The position numbers and the translations under genes were made by a program. Under the pieces are notes generated by a model. It made no database searches. It had not been told where the DNA came from and worked only from the letters and a program-made list of their open reading frames with translations. From Hyalomma asiaticum (taxonomy: Eukaryota; Arthropoda; Arachnida; Ixodida; Ixodidae), in assembly GCA_013339685.2 (NCBI GenBank), contig CM023481.1, positions 244,176,716-244,240,715 on the forward strand: DNA of 64,000 nt, read 5' to 3'. Below, piece by piece: positions 1-10,308 of the stretch (the first letter of the stretch is position 1; each line of letters begins with the position of its first letter).

Positions 1-1540
1 CGCTTTTCTGGCGGGGGCGCCACAGCTACACGGGACATACGGGACAGACTCTCGCTCCGGGACGGCGAGTTCTCTGCGAGCGTCGCTGAAACTTCGCGTG
101 CCGCTTGCGTACTTTTTATACGCATAGTACGAGGCCCCAGACACTATGTGTTGTACATGTTGCGCAACTGTTGCATAGCTGCGTGCGTAGAGCGTCGTAA
201 AGGGGATGAAAAGACATTTCGCGAAAGTGAACAAGCGGCGAAGGAAGCATCTGGAAGCCGTTCCTTGATTTGTTCGGTTCACCTCACCGACAGTGACCCT
301 GTGAAGCTGAAGACGTTAGTTGCGATCAACGCTTTTAGATTCTTTCAGTTTGAAAACTCCGGCGCGCGGAGTGACCCCGCCGCGTTTCCTTCCGCGCGAG
401 GGCGCTCGACACATTGTTTGCCCGAGCGGCCGCCTCGTGACCATCGTAGTCGCCGTGCGGATGAATCGGCGAATACCGTATTATGCGCGTCTCGAGTCGC
501 ATAATTTGGCGTTTTGTTGTGTAAACTTAGCGATCGAAAAACATACTGGGTTTGCTTTGTGCCTGGGTGCAAAAAAAAGGGTACAACTCGGGAATACCCC
601 CGGGCTCGAAGGGGCATTTTTTTTCCAGCCACATAGGGCTGTTCTATGTCCCAGTGAATGGCAGCGCACTATTCCTCGGCTCGACAGGTAACTTTTATGC
701 CCTTTTGTGGTGTGTGTCTTTCAAGAAGAGCACGTTTCAAAGGAATTTGTTTACAGCATTAATAGTGGATGCACGCAACAGGCTGGCCTTTGAAGACCAT
801 GCCGTGTCCCGCTTTGTTTCCTACCTTCCCGAAGTACCCCGCAATACCGATGAGGAAACGCAACAGTCCGGCCCCGCGCACCTCCGATCAAGTGCAACGA
901 TACAAAGGGGGAAAAAAGAAGAAAATACCGCGACCAGACAACCACAATGTCATGTGAGCACAGTATACAGGAAGAGACAAAATCGGATTGAAGCTTCGTC
1001 GATCGATGCGTGTGAATGTTCCTGTCGTCCTCTCTGCTCAAATTCGCTATTCCTAGAGTAGAACCGTCGTAGTGATGAGTGGCACTCTTCACTCAGGTCT
1101 CACACAGCAGGGAAATGCGTGCAGATGTGTGGCTGTTTCTTTTCCTTTCCTCTCTTTTTTTTTTTTCGTCAGTGAAGCCTACAGTTGATCATTACCGCTT
1201 GCCCTGTCTACCTGTCTCTATTTTGTGTTTTGCATTCATTCGCACTTGCTAACGTGTATGTTTAATTCACCCGCAACCTGCACCATCGACAGAGCACGCA
1301 AACACAGAAATTACTGGCATGCATTCGCCTGAATACGTCGTTTATTTCACTCGAACCACCAAAAAGTAGAAGTTGTGCAATGGCTTTTATGGGCGATCGC
1401 CACACTGGCACCGCTATGTGCGTGGTCGCTGCACTTGCCTGGAATGCGACGAACTAGACAGGATTTTCTGCTGCGCGCGAAGAAGCACGAAACAGCGGAT
1501 GAAGGAAAAGCCTTGAAAGAAAGTCCTCTTTTTTGGCAAT
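1..1540. other. Non-coding start of window
   Basis: I see no convincing gene here. Open frames overlap on both strands with arginine- and cysteine-rich, low-information translations, as expected from chance in GC-rich DNA. There is a short T run near 1150-1165. Part of the interval (about 320-450) belongs to a dispersed repeat described separately. Confidence 0.6.
316..450 (-). repeat. Dispersed repeat, copy 1
   Basis: The minus strand carries a core of about 36 bp centred on AAACTGAAAGAATCTAAAAG. It recurs on the plus strand near 2520-2565 and, more diverged, near 19105-19135. The resemblance to the 2440-2565 copy continues past the core into a CG-rich segment with a CGTTTCC...CGCGAG...GGCGCT pattern. 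This suggests a repeat family rather than a chance match. The family is not one I can name, and the outer limits are approximate. Confidence 0.5.
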
Positions 1541-1542
1541 GT

Positions 1543-1772
1543 CCCGCCACGGTGGTCTAGCGGTTATGGCACTCGGCTGCTGATCCGAATGTCGCGGGAT
1601 CGAATCCCGGCCGCGGCTGCTGCATTTCGATGGAGGCGAACTGTTGAGGCCTGTGTGCTGTGCGATGTCAGCGCACGTGAAACCAGGTGGCCGAAATTTT
1701 CGGGGACCTCAACTACGGCATCTAATAATCATAGCTGGTTTTGGGGCCGTTAGACCCCTCAAATCAATCGAT
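1543..1772 (+). mobile_element. tRNA-derived SINE, Ruka-like, copy 1
   Basis: The 5' part resembles a tRNA gene with an RNA polymerase III A box around TGGTCTAGCGGTT (about 1553) and a B box GGATCGAATCC (1598-1608). A tRNA-unrelated body follows, containing a TTTCGATGGAGGCGAA block, and the element ends with a CAAATCAATCGAT tail. The same architecture occurs at 49101-49334 and 58362-58540. It fits the tick Ruka SINE family as I remember it. Imperfect target duplications are visible: CTTTTTTGGCAATG before it and CTTTTGGGCAGTG after it. The interrupted acceptor stem and the shared body argue against a functional tRNA gene. Confidence 0.8.
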
Positions 1773-3040
1773 CTTTTGGGCAGTGTTTGTGCAGGGTGCT
1801 AGATGGACTGGAAGCAGCAGCAACAAGTCTTGGGTGTATGCAGCCAGCTAGCTCCTTATTTCGCATGTCAAGTGCTGAATTTTGCAATTGTCATACAGCA
1901 TGCTGCACTTAATTTCTACGCGAGATACCTGAAACGAAAAATCTAAAATAACGAAGGATTGCCATCGCACGTAAGGGAGCTCGTATTACGCTGAGTTTGT
2001 GTGTTTCTATGCGGGAATGAATATCGTGTAAGTGAACGTCAAATGCTTGTGTCTTAGCGGTGTTCCGTGCGTCGGTCACAGTGTGCGGAGTTCTACTGCG
2101 CATAATAACAGAAAATGATATACTCTAACTTTTTTTTCCTTATTATTCACGCATTGAATTCTTCTTCAATACATATACAACGCGAAGCGAGCAAATAAAC
2201 GCTGAGCCATCGAATAAACGCTGTAAATAATAATCCGAGAAGCGAGGAGCAAACGCGCGTTTCGGAAAACTTACTTCAACGCGCTTTTTATGTTACTCTC
2301 AGTGTTGTAGAAAATTGTGCCTTAGCTGTGAGAGGGACCTTCCTGCATTACGCTCAGAATGTAAGGTACCTGTGATATTTGCTTGTTCATTTCCAGCTCG
2401 AAAGCGCGTCAAGGCGCGATGTGACATTGGCCGCGCACGCGTTAACCGGGCCAACAGCGACGGCAGCGCCACCTCGCGAGTGGAAACGAAAAGGGGCCAC
2501 TTTTTCGTGCGCGCCTCGGGGGAGTTTGCAAACTGAAAGAATCTAAAAGCGTTGGTTGCGATAGCTGCTCCCACTGTTTTTGAAAGTATCCAGAGTACAA
2601 GGGCGGGAAGGAAATGGACGAAACACAGGCGGAGGCGACATCGAAGCAATGCCGGCCGTGGCTTCTTTCTTTCCTTTTCTCTTTCTTTTTGCGATGAAAT
2701 AAGCAACGTCTGCTCTTAGGCATTTGAGCGGGGTACAAGAAAAAGTGCATCCATGTTTTTCTTTTTTTAAAAAGTGTTTTATGCCGGGGTCCACCACGAC
2801 CCTATACGTCACTACCGTAACGGATATAACGCAGTGAACATGTAAGAATAACAAAGAATCAGAAAAACTTCTGTTGATGAGCTGGCAATCGAACTTGGAG
2901 CCCCGCGCTCCACGACGAAAGGTGGCCGGTGCGCCAGCACTGCGCTAACGCCGCACATGCTTGAATCCGTACGAAAGCGCCTCACATTCTTTCTTGTGTT
3001 CTTCGACGCTATCATGCGGCGTCCGGTTCAGCATCGCGCA
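1773..3040. other. Non-coding interval
   Basis: No gene is recognised. Short open frames overlap on both strands without protein-like composition. It contains copy 2 of a dispersed repeat (about 2440-2565) and AT-rich sequence. Confidence 0.55.
2440..2565 (+). repeat. Dispersed repeat, copy 2
   Basis: This plus-strand copy of the repeat at about 316-450 shares the core AAACTGAAAGAATCTAAAAG preceded by a GAGTTT-type block. On the upstream side it also shares the CGCGAG/CGTTTC pattern. Outer limits are approximate and the family is unnamed. Confidence 0.5.
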
Positions 3041-3042
3041 CA

Positions 3043-3133
3043 TTGCCTGGAACGGTGCCGCCATCCAGGAGAGGCGAAGTGAATCTCTACAGCTGTACTT
3101 CGCCTCTCTTGGATGGCGGCGCTATTCCAGGCG
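3043..3133. repeat. Inverted repeat of about 37 bp per arm
   Basis: The left arm (3043-3080) and right arm (3097-3133) are reverse complements apart from a few mismatches. The shared core is built around CCATCCAGGAGAGGCGAAGT. A loop of about 16 bp separates the arms. It could be a small MITE or a folded-back duplication. It contains no ORF of its own. Confidence 0.75.
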
Positions 3134-3224
3134 CGTTCCAAAGTCCGCCTCGATGCACGCGTGCGGAGCTGCGCATATAGCCGCGTTCGTACAGGTTCTA
3201 GCGTATATGCGCCGGCAGCGCAGT

Positions 3225-3906
3225 GGTATAGAGCATCATCATCATCATCAGCCTGTTTATGTCCACTGCAGGCCGAAGGCCTCTCCCAATGATTTCCAAC
3301 CACCAAATCCTGAGCGAGTTGGTTACACTTTATGCCCGCAAACTTTTTAATTTCATCGCTCCATCTAACCTTTTGCCTCCCTCTTTTGCGTTTTCCCTCT
3401 CTTGATATCCATTCCGTTGCTCTTACTGTCCATCTGTTATCTTTCCTCCTCATGACATGTCCTGCCCAGGTCCACTTCTTTCTTTTAATTGATATAATAA
3501 TATCGGCTACTCCTGTCTGTTCTCTGATCCATTCCGCTCGTTTTTTATCTCTTAGCGTTATCCCTATCATTTTTCTTTCCATTGCACGTTGCGTTCTCCT
3601 TAGTTTCATCTCTAGTTTTTTCGTAATCCTCCACGTTTCTGCACCGTACGTTAGTACTGTGAGAATGCAGTGATTGAATACTTTTCGCTTTAGTGAGAGC
3701 GGTAAGTTTCCAGTCATGATTTCGTAATGCCTTCCGAATGCGCTCCAGCCCATCCTTATTCTACGGAGAATTTCTTTTCCGTGGTTAGGAGTTCCTGTTA
3801 TTAACTGTCCCAGGTATACGTATTCGTTTACACATTGTAAGGGTTCATTGTTGATGTTAAATTCCTGTTCCTTAGCTAGGCTATTGAGGTATAGAGGTAT
3901 AGAGCA
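3225..3906 (-). mobile_element. RTE-like LINE, 5'-truncated 3' fragment
   Basis: A minus-strand frame from about 3895 to 3240 encodes the C-terminal end of an RTE/BovB-type non-LTR reverse transcriptase. Diagnostic pieces include a YVYLGQLI segment, LTYGAETW, and WAGHVMRRKDNRW followed by GRQKVRW. The thumb and tail are present, but the endonuclease and catalytic RT motifs are absent. The 3' end is a CATCATCAT-type simple repeat (3236-3254, plus strand), as in RTE elements. The direct repeat GGTATAGAGCA occurs at 3225-3235 and 3896-3906, giving an 11-bp target-site duplication that bounds the insertion. The frame continues into flanking DNA on both sides only by chance. Confidence 0.85.
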
Positions 3907-4950
3907 CGGGTCCCCTTTCTTCGTGAGTAGCGTTTCCCCGCCGACCACTCTTCGAACGTGATGGAAACAAGGAAACTACTGCGTTACGTGCCAAAGCACG
4001 GCAACGGCGTTGACGGGTCATTATGGCGCAAGTAAATATGGTGGATGCCTCTGCCGCGCGGCGTTTACTATAAACCATGTTCAATTATTAGGTAAAGTAC
4101 TTCAGTTACCACAAAGGGTTGGCCCTTGATGTTATGGGGGCGATGCGTGAACGTGGGTTCATTCACGTCAGACGGTGCCGCACTAGCGAAACACCGATAG
4201 CAATGGGGAAGTTCACCTCGATGTAACAATGAACTTGAAGCATAAGCAGTTTCAACTGCTTATGCGAAGAGACATTTCTCTTTCGTGTTATACCGATTCA
4301 TTTGACAAAGCTAGGAATCAGCCACATTTTTTTCTGACAGCCACGGGCCACAAGACATCGTTATTCAGACGTCAGTGGAAATGTAACTATTTTACTTGTC
4401 GGTAGCGCCATAGCCTCCTTCGTAAAGCATATGAACCAACGCTGAACCTCAAGAACATGTTGCATGATGTGAAAGAGAGCACCACCTCAAATGATAACTA
4501 AACGTACTATAGTAGGATACAACTTTAAAAAATAGCAGCTGGCAACAAGGGCTGGTGGAAGGCGCGCGTCGGCTTTACTCCGCGGGCCAATCACAGAAGC
4601 AAACGAATTCGTCGTCATGGGACCTTCTCATATGGCGCCGTGTTTATGTCTTCAGTACCTGCGGAGCGTCCGCTGTTCTTGGGATCTTTCGCCGGTACAA
4701 GCCATGAGGTGCTCGAGAAGCATGGACAAAAATGCGTGGACTTTCAGCATTCCCCCTTGCAAAAGGCCACTGTACAGTTGATCTCGCTTCCTAGGCCGTT
4801 TTACGTGTGAAATTTCACTGAACTGAGTAGAAAAGCTCCGGCGGCGCTTGTGGCGCGCCGAGTTTTTGAATTGCAAGCGCTTGATTTCGGCTCAATAAAG
4901 ACTTATCCTTTCCATGTTCTCCTCTAATAAACGTATAAGGACAACAGTTT
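3907..4950. other. Non-coding interval
   Basis: No gene or RNA is recognised. Composition is unremarkable and the short open frames are not protein-like. Confidence 0.55.
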
Positions 4951-4951
4951 A

Positions 4952-5110
4952 TGCATCTGTCCATTATCGCTGCCACCCTCGCTTTATTTTGGTAACATCC
5001 ATGGAAAGTTCAAAGAAGGAACTATTTGAAGCTTCGCGGAGGTACAGCGGCTGGCGGTTATAAAGGCGTGGGAGGGGCTTCACTGATGACTTGAGCTGCA
5101 CCCAACTATA
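4952..5110 (-). repeat. Dispersed repeat, diverged copy (pair with 44965-45110)
   Basis: The reverse complement resembles 44965-45110 over about 140 bp. Shared blocks are CCTCCCACGCC, ATAACCGCCAGCC, ACCTCCGC and AAGCTTCAAATAGTT, plus AACTTTCCATG and ATAAAGCGAGGG. The two copies are in opposite orientation, 40 kb apart. There are several substitutions and small gaps. I do not recognise the family; it could be the end of a DNA transposon. Confidence 0.7.
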
Positions 5111-5250
5111 GACACTGAAACCTAACTGAACAGTGAAAGTTATTTGTACAGGGAACCCATTTATCCGTTGTAATACATATTTGCAAAAGGATGACGCGGT
5201 CCATTTCTGCGGAGCAATAAAATCCAGCAAATACGCAGGAAACCGAAACA

Positions 5251-5556
5251 TTGTTAACAGAGCACCTTGCCGCCACCTGCGGTAGTGGCCTGTGCGACAC
5301 AGTTGTTCCCCTTGAATCACCGAGCGACGATGAGCAAACGTCACTATCAAGCGGTGATACTGATCGTTTCGTTGCTGGCCAGATCACGCTTCCCAGAATA
5401 GCCATTCGACAGCGATGCATGTTTGTAGTCGCACTGCAGTGTGAGGGGATCAACAATGTAATAAAGACTCTACAGAAGGAATCGGCCACTGAATTCTTTG
5501 ACCACTTGGTTTCAGTTTTCTGGGTGCAATTAGCTGGATTGCATCGACCTCTATAA
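5251..5556 (+). CDS. Unrecognised ORF, 101 residues
   Basis: An open plus-strand frame starts at ATG 5251 and stops at 5556. The translation has a moderately acidic, serine-rich middle (residues about 20-40) and a hydrophobic stretch around residues 55-65. I recognise no domain, signal peptide or splice context. It lies just downstream of a dispersed repeat and may be part of a longer decayed element or chance. There is no support for expression. Confidence 0.15.
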   Translation: MLTEHLAATCGSGLCDTVVPLESPSDDEQTSLSSGDTDRFVAGQITLPRIAIRQRCMFVVALQCEGINNVIKTLQKESATEFFDHLVSVFWVQLAGLHRPL

Positions 5557-5917
5557 GTTAGCAGCATTGCTATTTTGCAAATATTACAACGGCTAAATGG
5601 ACTCCCTGTGTAAATCACTTCCATTCTTCAAATAGGTTTAAGCGTCGAGATATTTTTGTTTAAACAAATACGTTTCGACATGAACGGGTTATTCAGTTCA
5701 TGACAAAATCACATAAATACGAAAAGGCAGGACATTGAAGAAATATGTGAACAATGAAAGAGCAAAAATCACAAAGTTGAAGTACGAGAAGTGGCACGCC
5801 AGAGGAAGGTATATGACACACTGTCGGTGTCATGGTATAGTTATTACAAGAAGCAATGCCCAAGACAGACAGACAGACAATGAACTTTAATGAATCCTGA
5901 GGAGCTACGTGAGAACT

Positions 5918-6120
5918 CTAGCGGGAGGCCGTTGTAACCGCTGGCCGCACCCACGTGGAGGAAAGAACGCCATGACGCTCCGCTCTTTCGTGGGCCCTCT
6001 GGATAGCCTGGGCTTGCTTTCGGAGCACCGTGCTTGTGATGGCCTCCTCCCATTCAGCTTCGCTGGAGAGAACGTTGTTGGGCAACGCGGGACATCGCCA
6101 GAGCATGTGAGTCATAGAAC
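5918..6120 (-). pseudogene. LINE ORF2 C-terminal fragment beyond the insert
   Basis: The frame encodes THMLWRCPALP followed by an Ala/Arg/Glu-rich helix and a stop at 5918. The His and Cys of THMLWRC complete the CPDC...H...C motif begun at about 6580, so this is the same ORF cut by the 6121-6557 insertion. Confidence 0.75.
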
Positions 6121-6557
6121 AAAAAAATTAACACCATCTTCCCAAAGGGAACCCTGATGGGATGCGAAGCAGCAGCGTTGCGCACGGGTGGCATCACGGG
6201 TTGAACGGCGCTAACGCGGGTGCTTCGCATCCCATCAGGGTTCCCCTTGGGAAGATGGTGTTAATTTTGCGCGTGAACCGACGAGTCGGCGGTGTAGCGA
6301 GCGGCGGTAGCGGCAGGTGTTGCGGGCGAACGGACGAGGCGGCAGCTGCGGGCGCTGCGGCGAGCGCGCGGCAGGCGAGGGAGAGAGTGACGTCAGTGCG
6401 CACTGCGAGGGGAGAGTGACGTCAACGCGCAGCTGCGGCGTGACCTACTTGGCACCGCTCCAACACCTTCGGCTAGGGGAGCGCGTTGCGGCGCGCTCGT
6501 ACGGACGCACGGAGGGAGAGCGTTACACAGGCTAGTCAAAGAGCTGCTTCGCATCTA
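6121..6557. mobile_element. Insert of about 0.44 kb with terminal-type inverted repeats
   Basis: The insert splits the zinc motif of the surrounding LINE. Its left part is an inverted-repeat unit. An arm at 6124-6169 (TTAACACCATCTTCCC, GGAACCCTGATGGGATGCGAAGC) has its complement at 6221-6270, with about 50 bp between. A third copy of the GATGCGAAGCAGC block lies inverted at 6542-6555, at the far edge, so the whole insert also has partly matching ends. The interior (6270-6530) is very CG-rich with two TGACGTCA-like sites. No coding capacity is recognised. It is a non-autonomous element of unknown family. Confidence 0.65.
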
Positions 6558-7255
6558 AAAGTTTCACTGCAGTCGGGACATCCAGGGTCCACGTCCGAGT
6601 ATAACTTACTGAGGAAGCCCCGGGACGGGAAAGACCCGTCTGCAACATTCGAAGAGTAACTGATTGACCTCTGCTGAGCTTCAGATGAGGAAGAGGGTAG
6701 ACTCTCCGGCCAAGTTGGTAATATTTAGTAATTTCATTGAATGTGAGAAGTGGGTCGTTCTGCTGAGCCTCTTCCTGCCCCTCCGGAGCCGCCAGACCGC
6801 CGCGGCGCGTGAGTTCTCGCGCACGGTCGTGAGCCAGCTCACTGAGGTTTGGGAAGCCCTCAAGAACGTTCGTCCCCATGTGTGCGGGGAACCACGTAAT
6901 ATAATGAGAACCGGGGCAAGCCCTCTTCTCTAGAATGGAGGCCGGCTCTCGAGCGAGGTTACCCATTTCGATTGCCCTAATTGCGTCTCGCGAATCGGTG
7001 TAAACGTAGAAACGCTCTGGGTCACACAGGGCCAGCGCAATCGCGATTTGCTCGGCTATACCAGGGGTGGCCGCCCTTACCGAGGCTGATGAGCGAAGCA
7101 CTCCCCGCCCGTCTACCACCGACAACGCGAATGTTCTACTGTTCCCGTACTGCGCCGCATCTACGAAGACCGCGGAGTCTATGTCATCCCTAACTCTCTT
7201 CAAGATGGCTCGTGCACGGGCTTTACGTCTACCCTCGTTATGCTGTGGATGTACG
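6558..7255 (-). pseudogene. LINE ORF2 fragment: RNase H domain
   Basis: The translation contains the RNase HI signatures in order: FVDAAQY with the first catalytic Asp, AEQIAIALAL with the Glu, YTDSRDAI with the second Asp, then WFPAHMG and LAHDRARELT. This domain removes the RNA strand during target-primed reverse transcription. Near 6570-6600 a frame change leads to a CPDC pair, the first half of the C-terminal zinc motif. Its second half (THMLWRC) lies at about 6090-6115, beyond the insertion. The copy is 5' truncated and frameshifted, so not functional. Confidence 0.8.
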
Positions 7256-7276
7256 TGGATGTAGCAATGCTCAAGA

Positions 7277-8085
7277 TACAATGTTATTGCGATAGCAATT
7301 ATATGGACAGTCTCGACGGGTTTTTGCCGTCGCCGTCGCCGCCGTCATATCCCGTACAAAGTCCAAAGTGATAACCCCCCCTCTTCCCCATTGTACCATC
7401 TACCCGCGGGTAAAAGCACGCGAGCAGGGCCGCCGAAATCGGCTGAAGCAGAGATCAAACGAGCCCGGCCCGTCTCCGTCGCTCGGAGAGCACGTGTGAT
7501 AACATCACCCCCCTCGGGAGGCCTGCGTCGAAGCGGTGGGGAAACTACCCACCCGTCTTTAACGAGCTTGAAAAAGCGCGAATAAATGGGGGGAGGGGGG
7601 AGGGGTTTCTCGCTCGAGCAGCCACTGTGGACTTTGCGCGGTCGCCTTCGCTGGCGCGCGCGCTGTCTCGGCAGCCATCAGACGTGCTGCGTACCAACGT
7701 TTATAGGACCTTGTTCAGTTGCCAAACTCTCCGCCGTACTCTGAAAGCGGCGCATAACCGACTTCCGGTCCAGGTGGCGCTACTGCAGGAACAGGCTCTA
7801 CGTAGCAGACGACGAAGCGCGAGCGAACGTCGCGCATGCAGCTGCTATCCGCGCAAATACTGAATTGCTTGAAAACGCAACAACGAGAACGACTAGTTTT
7901 TTTCTTTACGTAATCGTGATGGTTTAATACCGTGTTTGAAAGCGCGTTAGATGGTGTTCTATGTTGCGCGAACTGTAGCAGGCACCGAGAGCTCGGCGGT
8001 TGCTGCGGCTCTCATCAAGCTCAGGGCGACAGGCATTAGCGTTGCTAATTGCCTAAGTCCACTTTTCAACGACAAAGCGAGCAGC
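7277..8085. other. Non-coding, GC-rich interval
   Basis: No gene is recognised. Simple CCGTCGCCG-type repeats occur near 7325-7345, followed by C-rich sequence. Chance open frames on both strands are arginine- and serine-rich. Confidence 0.5.
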
Positions 8086-8088
8086 TTT

Positions 8089-8284
8089 GAAAACAATCTT
8101 TTTTTTTTCAGCTAACGGGGAAGACTCCAAAGGTTCTGGTAGGTCCGGTGGAAATACGTAATGACAGAATTTCGTCGGAGCGGCGTGAAAACAATCTTTT
8201 TTTTTTCAGCTAACGGGGAAGACTCCAAAGGTTCTGGTAGGTCCTGTGAAAATACGTAATGACAGAATTTCGTCGGAGCGGCGC
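8089..8284. repeat. Tandem duplication, two 98-bp units
   Basis: Units 8089-8186 and 8187-8284 are nearly identical, differing at only a few positions (for example GGTCCGGTGG versus GGTCCTGTGA). Each begins GAAAACAATC followed by a T run and ends at CGGAGCGGCG. The array stops about 110 bp before the CR1-like LINE ORF. No function is evident. Confidence 0.9.
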
Positions 8285-8397
8285 GAGAAGTTGTGCAGTA
8301 CGTTCTGCTCACAGCCTTCGCATAGTTTGTTTTAAGTGCCCAAGAAACGCCAAGAACACTAGGAAACATCGCTTAACATTGTTTATGTATATCGACA

Positions 8398-10308
8398 ATG
8401 CGGCAGAGCGGATTTGCAGAAATCCGCCCTCGCAAGCGCATGAATTTCCTACTTTACCAGAATTTCCTACGTGTACCATCAAGTGATAATTCAAAGAAAC
8501 TAAAAGAGGTTACGAGTGAAATGAAGAGAGAAATTCGCGCAGCCAAGAGTGCCTTTAGCGAATCTATACAGCTGAGAATTAAGGATGACCCAAAGCAATT
8601 CTGGAAACATGTGAAAAGAAATGGCAAAGAAACTACAACTATTCCGTCGATCATAACTAAAGATAGTGTAGTTTCCGAAGATAAAGATAAGGTGGAACAT
8701 TTCAATCAGTATTTTGCTTCTGTCTTTTCTACTGAGATGCTAAATAACGATGACGGCCAGAGTGCACCACGAAATCAGATAGCCGCGGTGGGTGACATGG
8801 ATGACGTTGTTATCAGTACACGTGGCATAGAATTGTTGCTCTTAAAACTAGATCCTGGTAAAGGTGGACGACCTGACGGTTTGACAACTTACTTATTTAA
8901 AATTTGCGCACGTCCGATAGCTTGCTTTTTGAAAATACTTTTTGAGAAATCTCTGGCGGAAGCTTCCCTGCCCAGCGATTGGAAGATTGGAGCAATTGTT
9001 CCCGTCCATAAAGCTGGTCCGCGAAGCTTCGTGGGTAATTACCGCCCCATTTCCTTAACGTGTGTAGCATGTAAAGTGTTAGAGCATATTTTATATTCAA
9101 GTATTGTTGCACATATCAATGACTACTCCCTGTTTAATCCATATCAACACGGTTTTAGAAAGAATTTTTCTTGTACAACACAATTAATTGAATTCACTCA
9201 TGATATCAGCAGTGCTCTTGACAAGCGACTATCTATCCACTGTTTCTTTCTAGACTTTAGGAAGGCGTTTGACACTGTGTCTCATTCTCTGTTAATTGAA
9301 AAACTGCATTCCTACAACATTAACACGCGAGTTATTGCCTGGATTGTCGATTACCTTAAAATGCGCAAACAATACGTTGTTGTGAACGGCTTTCAGTCAT
9401 CAAAAAGGGATGTCACTTCTGGTGTCCCTCAGGGTTCAGTTTTGGGACCACTCTTGTTTCTTTTATTTATAAACGACATCGGGGAAAGAATCATGTCACG
9501 TATGAGATTGTACGCTGATGATTGTGTTTTATATAGGCCCATCACGAGTCAAGACGATTGCCGCGTTTTACAAAGTGACCTAAACCTCATCAGTCAGTGG
9601 TGCCGCAAGTGGAATATGACTTTAAATCTAGATAAGACTGTTTTCATGTCATTTACCAAGAAAAACAATGCACGTTTATGCCGGTATACTCTAGATAATG
9701 TTCCCTTAACCCAAGTGTATGAATACAAATATCTCGGGGTATATTTTACTCATGACTTAAAATGGCATCGTCATGTTGATCACATAGTCGCCAGCGCAGG
9801 CAAGTCACTGGGGTTTTTACGGCGTAATGCAAAATCTTTCAATATGGCTACAAAAGAACTGCTGTTCAAGTCGTTTGTTAGATCAATTTTAGAATATGCC
9901 TGCGAGGTGTGGGACCCGCCGATGGTAGGTGTTAAAGAACGCATAGAAAAAATACAAAATTTAGCTGCAAGGTTCGTGACTCAAAACTACACAGTTACTT
10001 TTAGCGCTACCCAAGCGAAGGCGGACCTGAAATGGGAGACGCTAGAAAATCGCAGGAAGAAACTTCGCTTAAAACTTTTTCATAATATTATACACTCAAA
10101 AGTTGGCATTGATCGGCAACAGTATATAAAAGAACCTTATTATGTATCCACACGGGGCGATCACTCACATAAAGTACGTGAAATATTTTCCACCACAGAA
10201 TCCTTCAGAATGTCGTTCTTTCCAAGAACAATATGGGAGTGGAATAGATTACCTGCTGCTGTAGTTAATGAAATATCTAATGATGCGTTTTATGCCTTGT
10301 TAATTTAG
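8398..10308 (+). CDS. LINE reverse transcriptase (ORF2 C-terminal two thirds)
   Basis: This is an uninterrupted 636-residue frame. Its role is target-primed reverse transcription of the LINE RNA. Motifs in order are: a pre-RT segment QFWKHVKRNG (about residue 68), NYRPISLT (about 218), FLDFRKAFD with the first catalytic Asp (about 286), SGVPQGSVLGP (about 340), and LYADDCVLY with the catalytic Asp pair (about 372). After these come YKYLGV and the EYACEVWDP thumb-type tail. It lacks the endonuclease normally fused at the N-terminus. The first few dozen residues may be read from flanking DNA. The absence of stops suggests a recent insertion, but the truncated copy cannot transpose on its own. 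Confidence 0.85.
   Translation: MRQSGFAEIRPRKRMNFLLYQNFLRVPSSDNSKKLKEVTSEMKREIRAAKSAFSESIQLRIKDDPKQFWKHVKRNGKETTTIPSIITKDSVVSEDKDKVEHFNQYFASVFSTEMLNNDDGQSAPRNQIAAVGDMDDVVISTRGIELLLLKLDPGKGGRPDGLTTYLFKICARPIACFLKILFEKSLAEASLPSDWKIGAIVPVHKAGPRSFVGNYRPISLTCVACKVLEHILYSSIVAHINDYSLFNPYQHGFRKNFSCTTQLIEFTHDISSALDKRLSIHCFFLDFRKAFDTVSHSLLIEKLHSYNINTRVIAWIVDYLKMRKQYVVVNGFQSSKRDVTSGVPQGSVLGPLLFLLFINDIGERIMSRMRLYADDCVLYRPITSQDDCRVLQSDLNLISQWCRKWNMTLNLDKTVFMSFTKKNNARLCRYTLDNVPLTQVYEYKYLGVYFTHDLKWHRHVDHIVASAGKSLGFLRRNAKSFNMATKELLFKSFVRSILEYACEVWDPPMVGVKERIEKIQNLAARFVTQNYTVTFSATQAKADLKWETLENRRKKLRLKLFHNIIHSKVGIDRQQYIKEPYYVSTRGDHSHKVREIFSTTESFRMSFFPRTIWEWNRLPAAVVNEISNDAFYALLI

Larger units (their letters stand above)
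5866..7262 (-). mobile_element. RNase H-bearing LINE, 5'-truncated
   Basis: This minus-strand non-LTR retrotransposon fragment keeps only the C-terminal part of ORF2. At the 3' end lies a GACAGACA-type simple tail (about 5866-5878, plus strand). The insertion is bounded by AGCAATGCCCAAGA (5852-5865) and AGCAATGCTCAAGA (7263-7276), a 14-bp target duplication with one difference. Coding DNA for an RNase H domain is followed by a C-terminal Cys/His motif, as in I/R1-type LINEs. The endonuclease and RT are lost by 5' truncation. An insert of about 0.44 kb (6121-6557) splits the Cys/His motif. Confidence 0.85.

Noticed and set aside
1551..1625. Functional tRNA gene
   Set aside because: The B-box head is followed by the SINE body shared with two other loci, and the copy is bounded by imperfect target duplications.
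3236..3254. Independent ATC microsatellite
   Set aside because: It is the 3' tail of the RTE fragment rather than a separate locus.
3907..3948. ATG at 3948 as the start of the RTE fragment protein
   Set aside because: It lies outside the target-site duplication, in flanking DNA that happens to be open in the same frame.
8112..8369. Small ORF over the 98-bp tandem repeat
   Set aside because: It simply translates the duplicated unit twice; no start context or homology.
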